Positions 39,400 to 49,811 are shown, counted from the stretch's first letter. The stretch is 64,000 bases of DNA from DATAYA01 sp963754235 (GCA_963754235.1 CAVWFK010000013.1:1-64000); one strand, 5' to 3'. Notes: a model not told the origin generated them from the letters alone. A program made the numbers and translations.

Positions 39400-40005
39400 T
39401 TAGGAAGCCAGGGGATAGCAGGCGGTGGCACTGATCGAGGCAGCGGGGAAGAAGGCGGGCAAGCCAGTCCAGTAGGTGGAGCTTATCGTCACGGATTCGA
39501 AACTGCCCGGCGCTCCATTGCAGCCGCCATTCGTTGCCACTGCCACATTCGACACGTCACTGATTCCCGATACCGTCCAGCCTTGCGCGGTGCTCACCGC
39601 GAACTGCTGGGTGTCGGTCACGTTGGGACAGTCGGGCGATTTGATCGCACCACACCGGGCCGCCAGTTCGGCGGCGGTCTGCAGGGCAGCCTTGGTCCAG
39701 AGCACGAGTCCAACCTCGACGATGCCGATCGCGAGGGGCAAGAACACGCCACACACGATTGCGAACTCAAGCGCCGCTGTGCCGCGGCAGCGGTCAGGGC
39801 GATCGCATTTGATTCGCTGGAACTGGCGCGGCGGAACGGGCAACGCCACGCCAATCCCGTCATGCCCGGTGGAGGCCGGGTAATCGTCATGGTCGGCGGA
39901 GGCCGACCGACTTCGCAGCCGCACGAAAGACGTGGATGGTCGGCCTTCCCCGACCATGACGGTAATGCCGAGTCCAAATGCGATGGCCCTGCGAAGCGTC
40001 CTCAT
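39400..40005 (-). CDS. TadE-like pilus assembly protein carrying a repeat insertion
   Basis: 201 residues. The TadE hallmark (TAALEFAIVCGVFLPLAIGI, then VEVGLVLWT) sits unusually far in, at ~80-110. The start ATG at 40005 overlaps the upstream TadE stop (ATGA). Codons ~14-55 are encoded by a palindromic repeat (39867-39961) that stays in frame and adds a basic, serine-rich stretch ahead of the membrane helix. A GTG at 39849 would give a more usual 149-residue protein lacking the insertion. The mature part has several Cys (RCGAIKSPDCP; CNGAPGS). Part of a three-gene Tad-type group. Confidence 0.72.
   Translation of the reverse strand: MRTLRRAIAFGLGITVMVGEGRPSTSFVRLRSRSASADHDDYPASTGHDGIGVALPVPPRQFQRIKCDRPDRCRGTAALEFAIVCGVFLPLAIGIVEVGLVLWTKAALQTAAELAARCGAIKSPDCPNVTDTQQFAVSTAQGWTVSGISDVSNVAVATNGGCNGAPGSFESVTISSTYWTGLPAFFPAASISATACYPLAS
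39885..39961. repeat. Palindromic repeat inside a tadE reading frame
   Basis: 24-base arms, cgtcatggtcggcggaggcc and then gacc (39885-39908), and their near-perfect reverse complement at 39938-39961, with two mismatches and a 29-base loop. A partial arm (cgtcatgcccggtggaggcc, from 39869) lies just to the left. It falls within the 5' part of the TadE frame at 39400-40005 without creating a stop. Confidence 0.85.
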
Positions 40006-40454
40006 TGCAGTCGCACGAACGCGGACTCGCTGATCTGCGGGCTGGTCATGGCGCTCAACAACGGCATCAGCGGCTGATACTGGTAGCTCGCAGAAATCGA
40101 GACGTAGGTTCCCGGTGTGCTCTGATCAGGACACGGCTGTCCGCAGGTCTGTTGCGGTGCCGGCGACCCCGCGGCCGCGACGCAATAGCAGGCCAGGACG
40201 GGCGTAGCGACAATAGCCGAGGCGAGCGAAGCCGCCTTCTGCACGACACTGCTGATGTCGGTCGACTTCACGCCGATACCGCTGACGAATGCGTATTGGG
40301 CGGCCTGAGCCACGCCGCTTGCCAGCCTGTTCTTGGTCCAGATCAGGAGCGCATAGTCGCTCAACCCTCCCAGGATCAGGAGGAGAACCGGGCAGACCAG
40401 GGCGAATTCCAGCGCAGCCGTCCCGCGATTCCTGGCATATGGAGGTGTTGCCAT
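40002..40454 (-). CDS. TadE-like pilus assembly protein
   Basis: 150 residues from the ATG at 40454. A basic N-terminus (YARNRG) precedes the TadE segment TAALEFALVCPVLLLILGGL, then SDYALLIW. The Glu after the small-residue run is the pseudopilin-like signature. The exported part holds CYC and CGQPC pairs. It would be a minor pseudopilin or surface protein of a tight-adherence type system; the ATPase, secretin and peptidase genes are not in the window. Overlaps the next tadE by ATGA. Confidence 0.85.
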   Translation of the reverse strand: MATPPYARNRGTAALEFALVCPVLLLILGGLSDYALLIWTKNRLASGVAQAAQYAFVSGIGVKSTDISSVVQKAASLASAIVATPVLACYCVAAAGSPAPQQTCGQPCPDQSTPGTYVSISASYQYQPLMPLLSAMTSPQISESAFVRLQ

Positions 40455-40461
40455 CGACGTA

Positions 40462-41676
40462 TTATCGTACCAGCGATACGGCGCCCGGAAGGCTGCCAAA
40501 TGGAATCGCGTTGAGAGATGTGCAGTTGGCTGCCAGGTTGGCGGTACCCTTAATGTCTACATTGGCGGCGATCGCCTCCAGGCACCCTTGCCCGTCACTG
40601 CTCGCATTCCCATTGATCGTGATTGTGGTATTCGGGGCGTAAAAGACGCCGTTCAGGTTCTCGGTAGAGGCACCATTCCATTTCAGGCTCGCGCTGGAAG
40701 AAGGGTTCGCGTACAGGATACCTGGGATCGCGCCTCCGGTTGAGACCGAGCCGGCTGACAAATTGATCTGAGCATTCCCATTCATCGTGACATCTCCGGA
40801 ACTGACGATCGTCACGCCGGTCCCGCTGACGTTGGCCCGAGCCTCGAAGGAAATCGGCCCATTCACGATGTAAAGGCCGGGGTTGAGCGAAACGGCGGTC
40901 TTGAAATCAAGACTCGAATACGTGCCGGGGCTGAGTGTGCCAGAGGGCTGTAATTGACCCCCACTGCCGAGCTGAGCGAACGCCGCCTGTGCAGCAGCAT
41001 CCTGGGCATAAGGGTCCGGAATCTGGCCGGCATTTTGATACAGCGGGCTGCCGTTGGTGCTGCCACTTCCGCTGGTGGTGACCGAGCCAGCCGCGTAAAT
41101 CCCGCTGCTTGCTGTGACGGACGCACTCCCGCCAACCGTGATCCCGGCATCGGAGCGCAAGGTGCAGTTCTTCAGCGTTATGTCCGCGTTGCCGGTAAGC
41201 AAAATATCGTCGTCCGTGGTTACTCCCGAGCCATCGCCTGCCAGCGCGAGTATGCAGGGTTGCGCGCCGCGCGCAGGGCCGATCTCTGCTGTTGCGACCG
41301 CCGTAACTGTCGGGCTGGTCTGACGTGCGAACAGGCGGCTAAAGAAGAGGGGAACCGGCTGCACCACGGCCACCTGAAAGGCGCGATCGGTCGTGTGCTG
41401 GACACCGCGGATGAGGGAGACGGTAATCAGATTGTCGGAGAGCGTGGGGGCGTTCCAGCTTCGCGAGCTTGCGCCGGCGATGCCGTTCTGCTCGGCGACG
41501 AAGGCCGCCATGATCGCCGAGTTCTGGTCATTGTTGGTCTGCACATAGTTGATGGCACCCGCCAGCGCGGCAATATCGGCAGTGCGCTGCAACTCGATTT
41601 TCACCATCTCCCAGTAGCTGACATCGATCCCGAGCCCCAGGACGCCAAGAAAGGCGGGAGCCATGAGGCCGGTCAT
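40462..41676 (-). CDS. TadG-like protein with a beta-helix-type repeat domain
   Basis: About 404 residues from the first ATG (41676). The start is uncertain: KPRRDKKGSVALMTGLMAP suggests the real N-terminus is ~15-20 codons upstream, next to a repeat that may have displaced it. The N-terminal helix (LMAPAFLGVLGLGIDVSYW) and ELQRTADIAALAGA are typical of TadG pilus proteins. The C-terminal ~220 residues are Gly/Ser/Thr/Asn-rich with regular hydrophobic spacing (GNADITLKNCTLRSDAGITV, then GGSASVTASSGIYAAG), like a beta-solenoid or bactofilin-type fold. Likely exported or surface-located. Confidence 0.75.
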   Translation of the reverse strand: MTGLMAPAFLGVLGLGIDVSYWEMVKIELQRTADIAALAGAINYVQTNNDQNSAIMAAFVAEQNGIAGASSRSWNAPTLSDNLITVSLIRGVQHTTDRAFQVAVVQPVPLFFSRLFARQTSPTVTAVATAEIGPARGAQPCILALAGDGSGVTTDDDILLTGNADITLKNCTLRSDAGITVGGSASVTASSGIYAAGSVTTSGSGSTNGSPLYQNAGQIPDPYAQDAAAQAAFAQLGSGGQLQPSGTLSPGTYSSLDFKTAVSLNPGLYIVNGPISFEARANVSGTGVTIVSSGDVTMNGNAQINLSAGSVSTGGAIPGILYANPSSSASLKWNGASTENLNGVFYAPNTTITINGNASSDGQGCLEAIAANVDIKGTANLAANCTSLNAIPFGSLPGAVSLVR

Positions 41677-42098
41677 GAGGGCGACCGAGCCTTTCTTGTC
41701 GCGTCGGGGTTTATACCGCTCGACGCTCAACTCCCTCTCCGCCCCCGGGGGCGGAGAGGGCCGGGGTGAGTTGGGGGAAACTTGGCCGCGGCGCAACAGA
41801 CGCCAGAGGGGCCACTCCACATCAGTGCTGCGGCATCGCAGCGCCCGTGTGCGGATGGTTCGCGACCGTAAGGCCATTGCGGCCGGCCCCCACCTCACCC
41901 AACCCTCTCCGCCCCTGGGGGCGGAGAGGGCTTTACCTCTGGTATGGCGCGGCACCTCCGCGCGTGCCCTCCCCCGCCGCCTTCCGCAAGGGGTCGGGAA
42001 AGCAGGCAAACAACAGCGCAGGAGGCAGGCAATGCGCATGGCCCGAAGCTTTGGGCCGGAGCGGTTAACGCCGCGCTAATCTCCGTCGGGCGGCAGTC
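41677..42098. other. Gene-free gap holding repeat family B
   Basis: No gene is supported. It contains the best full copy of repeat family B (41722-41933). The long minus-strand frame through it reads the repeat as Arg/Pro-rich nonsense and is rejected. The remaining ~165 bases upstream of the secreted protein gene show no clear signal. Confidence 0.65.
41722..41933. repeat. Dispersed composite repeat family B, full copy
   Basis: Left palindrome ccctctccgcccccgggggc with ggagaggg and ccggggtgag at 41731-41770; middle ttgggggaaact, then cgcggcgc, and later cgtaaggccattgcggccgg; right inverted palindrome cccacctcacccaaccctct, then ccgcccctgggggcggagag, ending at about 41931. The two ends are inverted copies, so the whole resembles a ~210-bp miniature mobile element. 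It serves as the uninterrupted reference for the IS110 locus. Confidence 0.82.
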
Positions 42099-42653
42099 TC
42101 AGCGCTGCGGCATCGCGACACGTGGCCAGCCGGCCGGCAGCGCGAACACAGACGCGGGCTGCGCGGCGTACTCCACCGTCTGCGCCACCATCGCCGTGTG
42201 GCCGCCGATCCGCGCCTGCAGCAGCACGCCGTCCGCGGTCAGGCACACCTCGGTCGGCTGCCCGGCCGCGTCCTTGGTCTGCCAGTCGGTGCAGGGAAGA
42301 CCGGCGATAGTATCCTCGCCCGCGCGCACGAATGTCGTTGACCCGGCCGCGGCGCCCGGGATCGACAAGCCGACGCCCTCTGCTTGCAGCACGCGCTTCG
42401 CCTGCTCCTGCACCATCGACACTTCATGCTTGCCGTAATCCATGATCATGTAGAAGCCCGTGCTCGGCGGATCGACGCGCAGCAGGCGGTCGGCGACGTC
42501 CCAGCGCATCCGCTGCGTCAGCACGCGGCCCGGCACGGTCATGCGATAGGTCACATCGACATCGCGGCTCGGGATCGTGGCCGGCGGGGCGGTTGCCGCA
42601 CCTGCGGGAGCGGACGTCACCGCCAGCAGCACGGCCAGCAGCGCCGCCCTCAC
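42099..42653 (-). CDS. Secreted protein of unknown function, paralogue 1
   Basis: 184 residues; signal peptide cut near PAGAA. The mature part looks beta-rich (DVTYRMTVPGRVLTQRMRWD) with a conserved pair AGLPCTDW and VCLTADGVLLQ, probably a disulfide. The same layout occurs in the next upstream protein, so the two are tandem duplicates. Resembles DUF4412-like envelope proteins; function unknown. The start overlaps the stop of its paralogue (ATGA). Confidence 0.78.
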   Translation of the reverse strand: MRAALLAVLLAVTSAPAGAATAPPATIPSRDVDVTYRMTVPGRVLTQRMRWDVADRLLRVDPPSTGFYMIMDYGKHEVSMVQEQAKRVLQAEGVGLSIPGAAAGSTTFVRAGEDTIAGLPCTDWQTKDAAGQPTEVCLTADGVLLQARIGGHTAMVAQTVEYAAQPASVFALPAGWPRVAMPQR

Positions 42654-43264
42654 GAGCGGCCTCCCGGTAGGCGGCCCAGCTTGGCGAAGCCCGCGGGCAC
42701 GGCGAACAGGGCCGCCGGCTGCGCTGCCTCTTCCACCGCTGTCGCCACGACGGTTCCGCTCAGCCCCTCGTCGGTCGTCCCGCTGACGCGCAGCACCAGA
42801 CCATCGGCGGTGATGCAGGCGTCACCATGACCGTGCCCGGCGCCGCCTTGCTTATCGGCAACGGACCATTCGGTGCAGGGCAGGCCCGCGACCGTCTCGC
42901 GCCCGGTGCGGCGGAAGCGCAGCCCCTCCGCCTGGGTCAGAAAGCGGTCGGCCGCCGACCCGATCGATAGCCGCAGGTAGCCGTGCGCCGCCGGCATCAC
43001 CACCGTTACCAGCCGCGCCGCGCGGTCGAGGATGGCGTAGCCGGGCATCCCCTCGGCATCGACCCGCACCAGCCCGGCGCCGGCTTTGACATAGGCGCGC
43101 ACCATCATCGTGTGCCCGTCACGGGCGTCGGTCACGCGGTAGCTCAGCGCGGCGTCGCGGGCAGGGAGCAGCACGGGAGCGAGGGCGCCTTGCGCCTCGG
43201 CACGCGCGGCTTGCGCCACCGCCAGCCAGGCGGCGAGGGCGAGGAAGCAGGCGAAACGGGGCAT
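42650..43264 (-). CDS. Secreted protein of unknown function, paralogue 2
   Basis: 204 residues from the ATG at 43264, overlapping the aat stop (TGATG). A signal peptide (MPRFACFLALAAWLAVAQAA) precedes a beta-rich domain with SYRVTDARDGHTMMVRAYV, AGLPCTEW and ACITADGLVLRVSG, matching paralogue 1. It has a Gly/His patch (GGAGHGHGD) between the two cysteines. Probably periplasmic. Translational coupling to aat is likely a matter of gene packing. Confidence 0.78.
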   Translation of the reverse strand: MPRFACFLALAAWLAVAQAARAEAQGALAPVLLPARDAALSYRVTDARDGHTMMVRAYVKAGAGLVRVDAEGMPGYAILDRAARLVTVVMPAAHGYLRLSIGSAADRFLTQAEGLRFRRTGRETVAGLPCTEWSVADKQGGAGHGHGDACITADGLVLRVSGTTDEGLSGTVVATAVEEAAQPAALFAVPAGFAKLGRLPGGRS

Positions 43265-43962
43265 CAGGGCACGCTCTCCTGCGGCATAGGGGAAACGGCG
43301 GCGGCGCGGCCGGCCATCGCGCACAATTCACGGCGTAGCAGCGCCGGGTCTGGCGCCGCGATCCAGGCGGCGCGTGCGTCAACGGCGGCGGCGAGCAGCA
43401 TCTTATATTCGTCGCGCGGCACTTCCAGCACGCCGAACTGGGCGAGGTGGCGGGTGACGAATTGCGTGTCCAGCAGCCGGTAGCCGCCGAGGCGCAGTCG
43501 CGCCACCAGATGCACGAGTGCCACCTTGGACGCGTCGCGCTCGACCGAGAACATGCTTTCGCCGAAGAACACTCCGCCAAGCGAAACACCGTAGAGGCCG
43601 CCCGCCAGCCGCCCGCCGTGCCGGCACTCGACCGAGTGCGCGTGGCCGAGCCGGAACAGATCGGTGAACAGCCGCTCGATCTCGCCGTTGATCCAGGTGT
43701 CCTCGCGCCCCGGGGCCGGGCTCGCGCAGCCGCGCACGATGGCGCGAAAATCGCGGTCGGCGGCGACCTCGAACGTGTCCGAAAGCGCCGTGCGCAGCAG
43801 TCGCCGGGACAGGTGGAACCCGCCCAGCGGCAGCACGCCGCGCTGCTCGGGATCGAGCCAGTAGAGCCGCTCGCCGTGCCGCGTCTCGGCCATCGGAAAC
43901 AGGCCGGCGCGGTAGGCGCGCAGCATCAGCTCGGGTGTCACCTCGAAGACGCGGCGGGACAT
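43264..43962 (-). CDS. aat: Leucyl/phenylalanyl-tRNA-protein transferase
   Basis: Adds Leu or Phe from aminoacyl-tRNA to proteins with N-terminal Arg or Lys, making them ClpS/ClpAP targets (N-end rule). 232 residues from the ATG at 43962. Signatures: LMLRAYRAGLFPMAE, YWLDPEQRGVLPLGGFHLSR, EDTWINGEI, GGLYGVSLGGVFFGESMFS, DASKVALVHLV and YRLLDTQFVT. The longer frame to 44139 extends into the uvrB upstream region and is rejected. Confidence 0.95.
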   Translation of the reverse strand: MSRRVFEVTPELMLRAYRAGLFPMAETRHGERLYWLDPEQRGVLPLGGFHLSRRLLRTALSDTFEVAADRDFRAIVRGCASPAPGREDTWINGEIERLFTDLFRLGHAHSVECRHGGRLAGGLYGVSLGGVFFGESMFSVERDASKVALVHLVARLRLGGYRLLDTQFVTRHLAQFGVLEVPRDEYKMLLAAAVDARAAWIAAPDPALLRRELCAMAGRAAAVSPMPQESVP

Positions 43963-44056
43963 GCCCTGATGATGGGCCAACCGCGCGCCCGGTGCCAGAG
44001 TTGGCCCCAGGGTCGCACTGGACGCGGCGGCCGCGCTGCGCCATCTGTGATCGCCC

Positions 44057-46258
<2,202 letters not shown>

Positions 46259-46288
46259 TCGGGTTTGCAGCCAGGGCGCCGATTTTCG

Positions 46289-46319
46289 TTGACTCCAATA
46301 TCGTGGAATCTCCAATACT
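46289..46319 (+). promoter_or_regulatory. Putative promoter with direct repeats before the cupin-XRE gene
   Basis: A local AT-rich patch. TTGACT at 46289-46294 is a good -35; AATACT at 46314-46319 is a weak -10 at 19 bases spacing, which would start transcription at or near the ATG (46323), giving a leaderless or nearly leaderless message. The word ctccaata occurs twice, at 46293-46300 and 46310-46317 (17 bases apart), overlapping both boxes; it could be an operator for the regulator itself. Inferred. Confidence 0.4.
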
Positions 46320-46322
46320 TAT

Positions 46323-46904
46323 ATGAGCTTGTCGGAAACCGACATCGAGGGTCGGATTGGTGCACGCGTCCGTGCGCTGCGCAGCGAGCGGAGCCTGACG
46401 CTGGATGGGCTTGCTCGTCTGGCCGACGTCAGCCGGGCCATGCTGTCTCGGGTCGAGCGTGGCGAATCAAGTCCGACCGCGCAGCTTTTAGGCAAGATTT
46501 GCGATGGCCTCGGCATCACGCTGTCCGAGCTTTTTATCGAGACCGAAAGGCGTGCCAGCCCGCTCGCGCGTCGTCGCGACCAGCCGACCTGGCGTGATCC
46601 CGCGTCCGATTACTTGCGCCGCAACGTCTCTCCCCCTGGAACCGGCTCGTCAGTTGACATTGTCGAAATCGAGTTTCCGCCCGATGGGAGCGTTGCATTC
46701 GACAGCCAGCGGCTTGCGGGGACGGACCAGCATGTTTGGGTGCTCGACGGCACGCTCGAACTGGAGCTCGGCCACGAGGCGTTCCGGCTGGAGGCGGGTG
46801 ACTGCCTCATGATGCGTTTCGGCCAGCCGATCCGGTTCCACAACCTGACCGACCGGCCCATCCGCTATGCCGTCATCGTCAGCCATGGAGCCGGGAGGGC
46901 ATGA
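46323..46904 (+). CDS. XRE-family regulator with C-terminal cupin domain
   Basis: 193 residues. The helix-turn-helix is at ~12-65 (VRALRSERSLTLDGLARLAD, VSRAMLSRVERGESSPTAQL). The cupin sensor is at ~105-190 (GTDQHVWVLDGTLELELG; EAGDCLMMRFGQPIRFHN). This architecture controls small-molecule metabolism genes, with the cupin binding an effector. No ribosome site precedes the ATG, consistent with a leaderless start. The stop overlaps the next small gene (ATGA). Confidence 0.9.
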   Translation: MSLSETDIEGRIGARVRALRSERSLTLDGLARLADVSRAMLSRVERGESSPTAQLLGKICDGLGITLSELFIETERRASPLARRRDQPTWRDPASDYLRRNVSPPGTGSSVDIVEIEFPPDGSVAFDSQRLAGTDQHVWVLDGTLELELGHEAFRLEAGDCLMMRFGQPIRFHNLTDRPIRYAVIVSHGAGRA

Positions 46905-47164
46905 CGGAATCCCTCCTGGTGTGGCTCGATGAGGGGGACGCCGCATCGCTTGAGCCGACGCGGGTCGGGCACAACGGCGGCCCGCCTTTGGAGGGTGACG
47001 ACCCGGATGCGTCGTGGCGCCTGTGGTGCTGGCGTCGCGCTCGGAAGCGGGCTTGGTCGGCGCCGAGGGAGGTGGCACTGCGCCGCCTGGCACGGGCCGA
47101 GCAGCTCGGCATGACCTATCGCGAATACACGTTGGAGATTCTGGAGCGGGGCCGATACCTGTAG
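46901..47164 (+). CDS. Small conserved protein with NGGPPL motif
   Basis: 87 residues. An acidic N-terminus, then VGHNGGPPLEGDDPD, a Trp/Arg-rich middle (WRLWCWRRARKRAW) and a conserved end ALRRLARAEQLGMTYREYTL, then EILERG. Proteins with this HNGGPPL-plus-helix pattern recur in alphaproteobacteria with no known function. The start overlaps the regulator stop, so the two are made together. The basic helical end could contact nucleic acid or the regulator; this is inference. Confidence 0.75.
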   Translation: MTESLLVWLDEGDAASLEPTRVGHNGGPPLEGDDPDASWRLWCWRRARKRAWSAPREVALRRLARAEQLGMTYREYTLEILERGRYL

Positions 47165-47374
47165 AGGCCAATCACCGCGATAGCAGAACGATCCTGTGAG
47201 GTAGATCACAGCGTCCAGGCGCCCGCCGCAGTAGAAGTCATGTGGCGGCACGCCTCATGAGTTGAATCGGCATTGGGGGCCGGCGAGGTCCGCCCAGAAT
47301 TCCCGAGACCGCACTCACCGCGCCGCCCGTGAAGGAAACCCTTGTGCATCATGCTGCACGACAAGGAGAATCAG

Positions 47375-48946
47375 ATGCTCAACTCAGAACTGGTACCTGC
47401 GACCAGCGGTCGGCTCTCGCGGTCCCTGGCACTGCGCACCGGCACAGCGGGGGACGACTCTTTCGCCGCCGCGCCGCTTCAGGTCGATAACGGCGATGAA
47501 GCACTCTACGCCGACAAATCCGGAACCTACACGAAAGGACTGTTGCAAGTAGGCATCGGTCTCGTCGATCTCGCAGCCTATCAATCTTTCAAAAACGCGC
47601 TCAGCAGCGGCGCTCCGGCGGACTTCGAGAAGATTGTCCTGGGCGGGCAGCGCACCCTGAACGGCCCGCAGGGCGGCCTGGCGTTCTACCTCGATTGCCT
47701 GGACGCCAGCCAGTTCACCGTGCCGCCCGCGCCGGCGCTGGCAAGCGAGGAATACGCGACCGAACTCGTCGAGATGTACTGGGGTTCGCTGCTGCGGGAT
47801 GTTGCGTTCACCGACTATCTTACCAACAACATTGCGATCAAGGCAGCGGCCGAATTGTCTTCTATGCCGGCGTACGCGGGCCCGCGGAATGCTGCCCATC
47901 AGGTGACGCCCGACCTGCTGCTTCGCGGCGGCTCGCCCGATGGCACGCTGTTTTCCGGCGAGACGGTTGGGCCTTACGTTTCGCAGTTCCTACTCCAGAC
48001 GACCGCATTGGGATCGCTGCCGATCACCCAGAAATACATCACCAACAAAAAGGGCGTGGACTTCATGACCGCGCCCGCCGAGTTCCTTCAGGTACAGAAC
48101 GGCCAGGACACCGGAAAGAGCCTGACACCGGGGCACGCGCAGTTTCTCCATAGTGGACGAGGTCTCGCCGCCTATACGCATGTTGACGTGCTCTATCAGG
48201 CCTATTTCACCGCCTACCTGGTGCTGAACTCGATCAATGCGCCTCTCAATCCGGGCAATCCCTTTAACAACTCCAAAACCGAAAACGGCTTCGCCACGCT
48301 GGGACAGCCGGACTTCGCCTCCGCCCTGGCCGCCGTGGCGGCCGAGGCACTGAAGGCCGTGTGGTACCAGAAATGGTTCGTGCACCTGCGCCACCGTCCA
48401 GAATCGGGTGGCGCTATCGTGCATTTGATCCAGACCGGCCAGGAAGGCAGCATTCAGGGTCACGTCAGCAACACGGTGTTGAACTCGCAGGCGGTGCAGA
48501 GCAGCGTCGCGGCGAACAACGGCAGCTTCTTCCTGTCGCAGGCCTTCCCCGAAGGGTCACCGACCCATCCGGCCTATCCGACCGGGCATGGTACGGTGGC
48601 CGGCGCCTGCATCACCGTGCTGAAGTTCTTCTTCGATGGTACGTTCACCTTCAACCATCCGCTGGTGCCCTCGAGTGACGGGACATCAACCGCTCCCTAC
48701 GTGGCCGCTCCCGGTGAGCTGCCGCTCACCGTGAACGGCGAACTGCACAAACTGGCTCACAACATCAGCTTCGGCCATGGCATCCACGCCGGGATTCACT
48801 GGCGGAGCGACACCGATACATCGATCCAGTTGGGCGAGGCGATCGCGCTGAGCTATTTGCGGGACCGCGTCCGCACCTACAATGAGCACTTCAGCATGTC
48901 GCTCACCAAGCTGGATGGCACCACCGCGACCATATCCAACCCGTGA
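47375..48946 (+). CDS. Vanadium-dependent haloperoxidase (PAP2 superfamily)
   Basis: 523 residues. All three vanadate-site segments are visible: KWFVHLRHRPESGG (Lys and Arg), SPTHPAYPTGHGTVAG (Ser/Gly and the acid-base His) and HAGIHWRSDTDTS (Arg and the vanadate-binding His). The residue after SPTHP is Ala, not the more usual Ser. Oxidises halides with hydrogen peroxide to hypohalous species; bromide is the likelier halide by similarity, unproven. The ATG at 47375 has AAGGAG six bases upstream; earlier in-frame starts at 47342 and 47351 lack one. No signal peptide seen. Transcribed alone, ~210 bases after the NGGPPL gene. Confidence 0.9.
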   Translation: MLNSELVPATSGRLSRSLALRTGTAGDDSFAAAPLQVDNGDEALYADKSGTYTKGLLQVGIGLVDLAAYQSFKNALSSGAPADFEKIVLGGQRTLNGPQGGLAFYLDCLDASQFTVPPAPALASEEYATELVEMYWGSLLRDVAFTDYLTNNIAIKAAAELSSMPAYAGPRNAAHQVTPDLLLRGGSPDGTLFSGETVGPYVSQFLLQTTALGSLPITQKYITNKKGVDFMTAPAEFLQVQNGQDTGKSLTPGHAQFLHSGRGLAAYTHVDVLYQAYFTAYLVLNSINAPLNPGNPFNNSKTENGFATLGQPDFASALAAVAAEALKAVWYQKWFVHLRHRPESGGAIVHLIQTGQEGSIQGHVSNTVLNSQAVQSSVAANNGSFFLSQAFPEGSPTHPAYPTGHGTVAGACITVLKFFFDGTFTFNHPLVPSSDGTSTAPYVAAPGELPLTVNGELHKLAHNISFGHGIHAGIHWRSDTDTSIQLGEAIALSYLRDRVRTYNEHFSMSLTKLDGTTATISNP

Positions 48947-49064
48947 ACCGTGGGCGACCGGTTTGCCCCGCGCGAACCGGTCGCCAGCGCCTGGCATAAC
49001 TCAGCACAATTTATCGTCAAACACGCCATCGAAATTTTGCGGCGGATCGATACCAGTAACCGTC

Positions 49065-49811
49065 TCAATACGTCGCCCGGCCGCCGGAAATGTCGAACAC
49101 CGCGCCCGTGCTCGCCGAGCAATCGGGCGACGCGAGCCAGCACACGAGCGCCGCGATCTCGTCGGTCTCGACGAAGCGGCCCATCGGAATCTTGCCCAGC
49201 ATGTAACCGATCTGCGCCTCGGTCATCTGCGCGAATATGTCAGTCCGCGCCGCCGCCGGGGTCACGCAGTTCACCAGCACGCCGGTCTGCGCCAGCTCCT
49301 TGCCGAGCGATTTGGTCAGCCCGATCAGCCCTGCCTTCGAGGTGCTGTAATGGCTCGCGTTCGGGTTTCCTTCTTTGCCGGCGATCGAGGCGATGTTGAC
49401 CACCCGGCCCCAGCGGCGCGCGATCATCCCCGGCAGTACGGCGGCACAGGCGAGGTAGGGCGCGATGAGGTTCACCTCGATCACGCGGCGCCAGATTGCG
49501 GCGGGCAGTTCCCAGGTCGGGCCGTTGCCGCCGGTGATGCCGGCGTTGTTGACCAGGATGTCGATGCGGCCATGCCGCGCCTCGGTGGCCTGCGCTGCCT
49601 CGCGCACCGCCGCCTCGTCGGTGAGCTCGACGGCATGGGTGCTGACCGTCCCGCCCAGCGATGCCTCCGCCGCGTCCAGCGCCGGCGCATCCGCGTCCCA
49701 CAGCGCCACGGTGGCCCCCGAAGCGAGTGCGCGCCGCGCGATAGCAAGCCCGATGCCGCGCGCGCCGCCCGTCACCACCGCCACTCGCCCTGCCAGATCG
49801 AGCTGGTTCAC
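49065..49811 (-). CDS. Short-chain dehydrogenase/reductase, FabG-like
   Basis: 248 residues from a GTG at 49811 with GGAGG five bases upstream. Classical SDR: TGGARGIGLA for cofactor, NNAG, catalytic Ser in VNIASIAG and SHYSTSKAG (YxxxK), ending TGAVFDISGGRATY. An acidic residue after the second strand (ALWDADAPA) favours NAD(H). Substrate unknown; 3-oxoacyl or sugar-alcohol dehydrogenases are likely types. Confidence 0.9.
   Translation of the reverse strand: MNQLDLAGRVAVVTGGARGIGLAIARRALASGATVALWDADAPALDAAEASLGGTVSTHAVELTDEAAVREAAQATEARHGRIDILVNNAGITGGNGPTWELPAAIWRRVIEVNLIAPYLACAAVLPGMIARRWGRVVNIASIAGKEGNPNASHYSTSKAGLIGLTKSLGKELAQTGVLVNCVTPAAARTDIFAQMTEAQIGYMLGKIPMGRFVETDEIAALVCWLASPDCSASTGAVFDISGGRATY

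Noticed and set aside
41677..42039. N-terminal extension of the TadG-like protein
   Set aside because: The extension translates repeat family B into Arg/Pro/Gly text with no similarity to pilus proteins.
46323..47164. Regulator and small protein as a toxin-antitoxin pair
   Set aside because: The regulator has a full cupin sensor domain and the small protein resembles a widespread conserved family rather than any toxin; overlap alone is common throughout the window.
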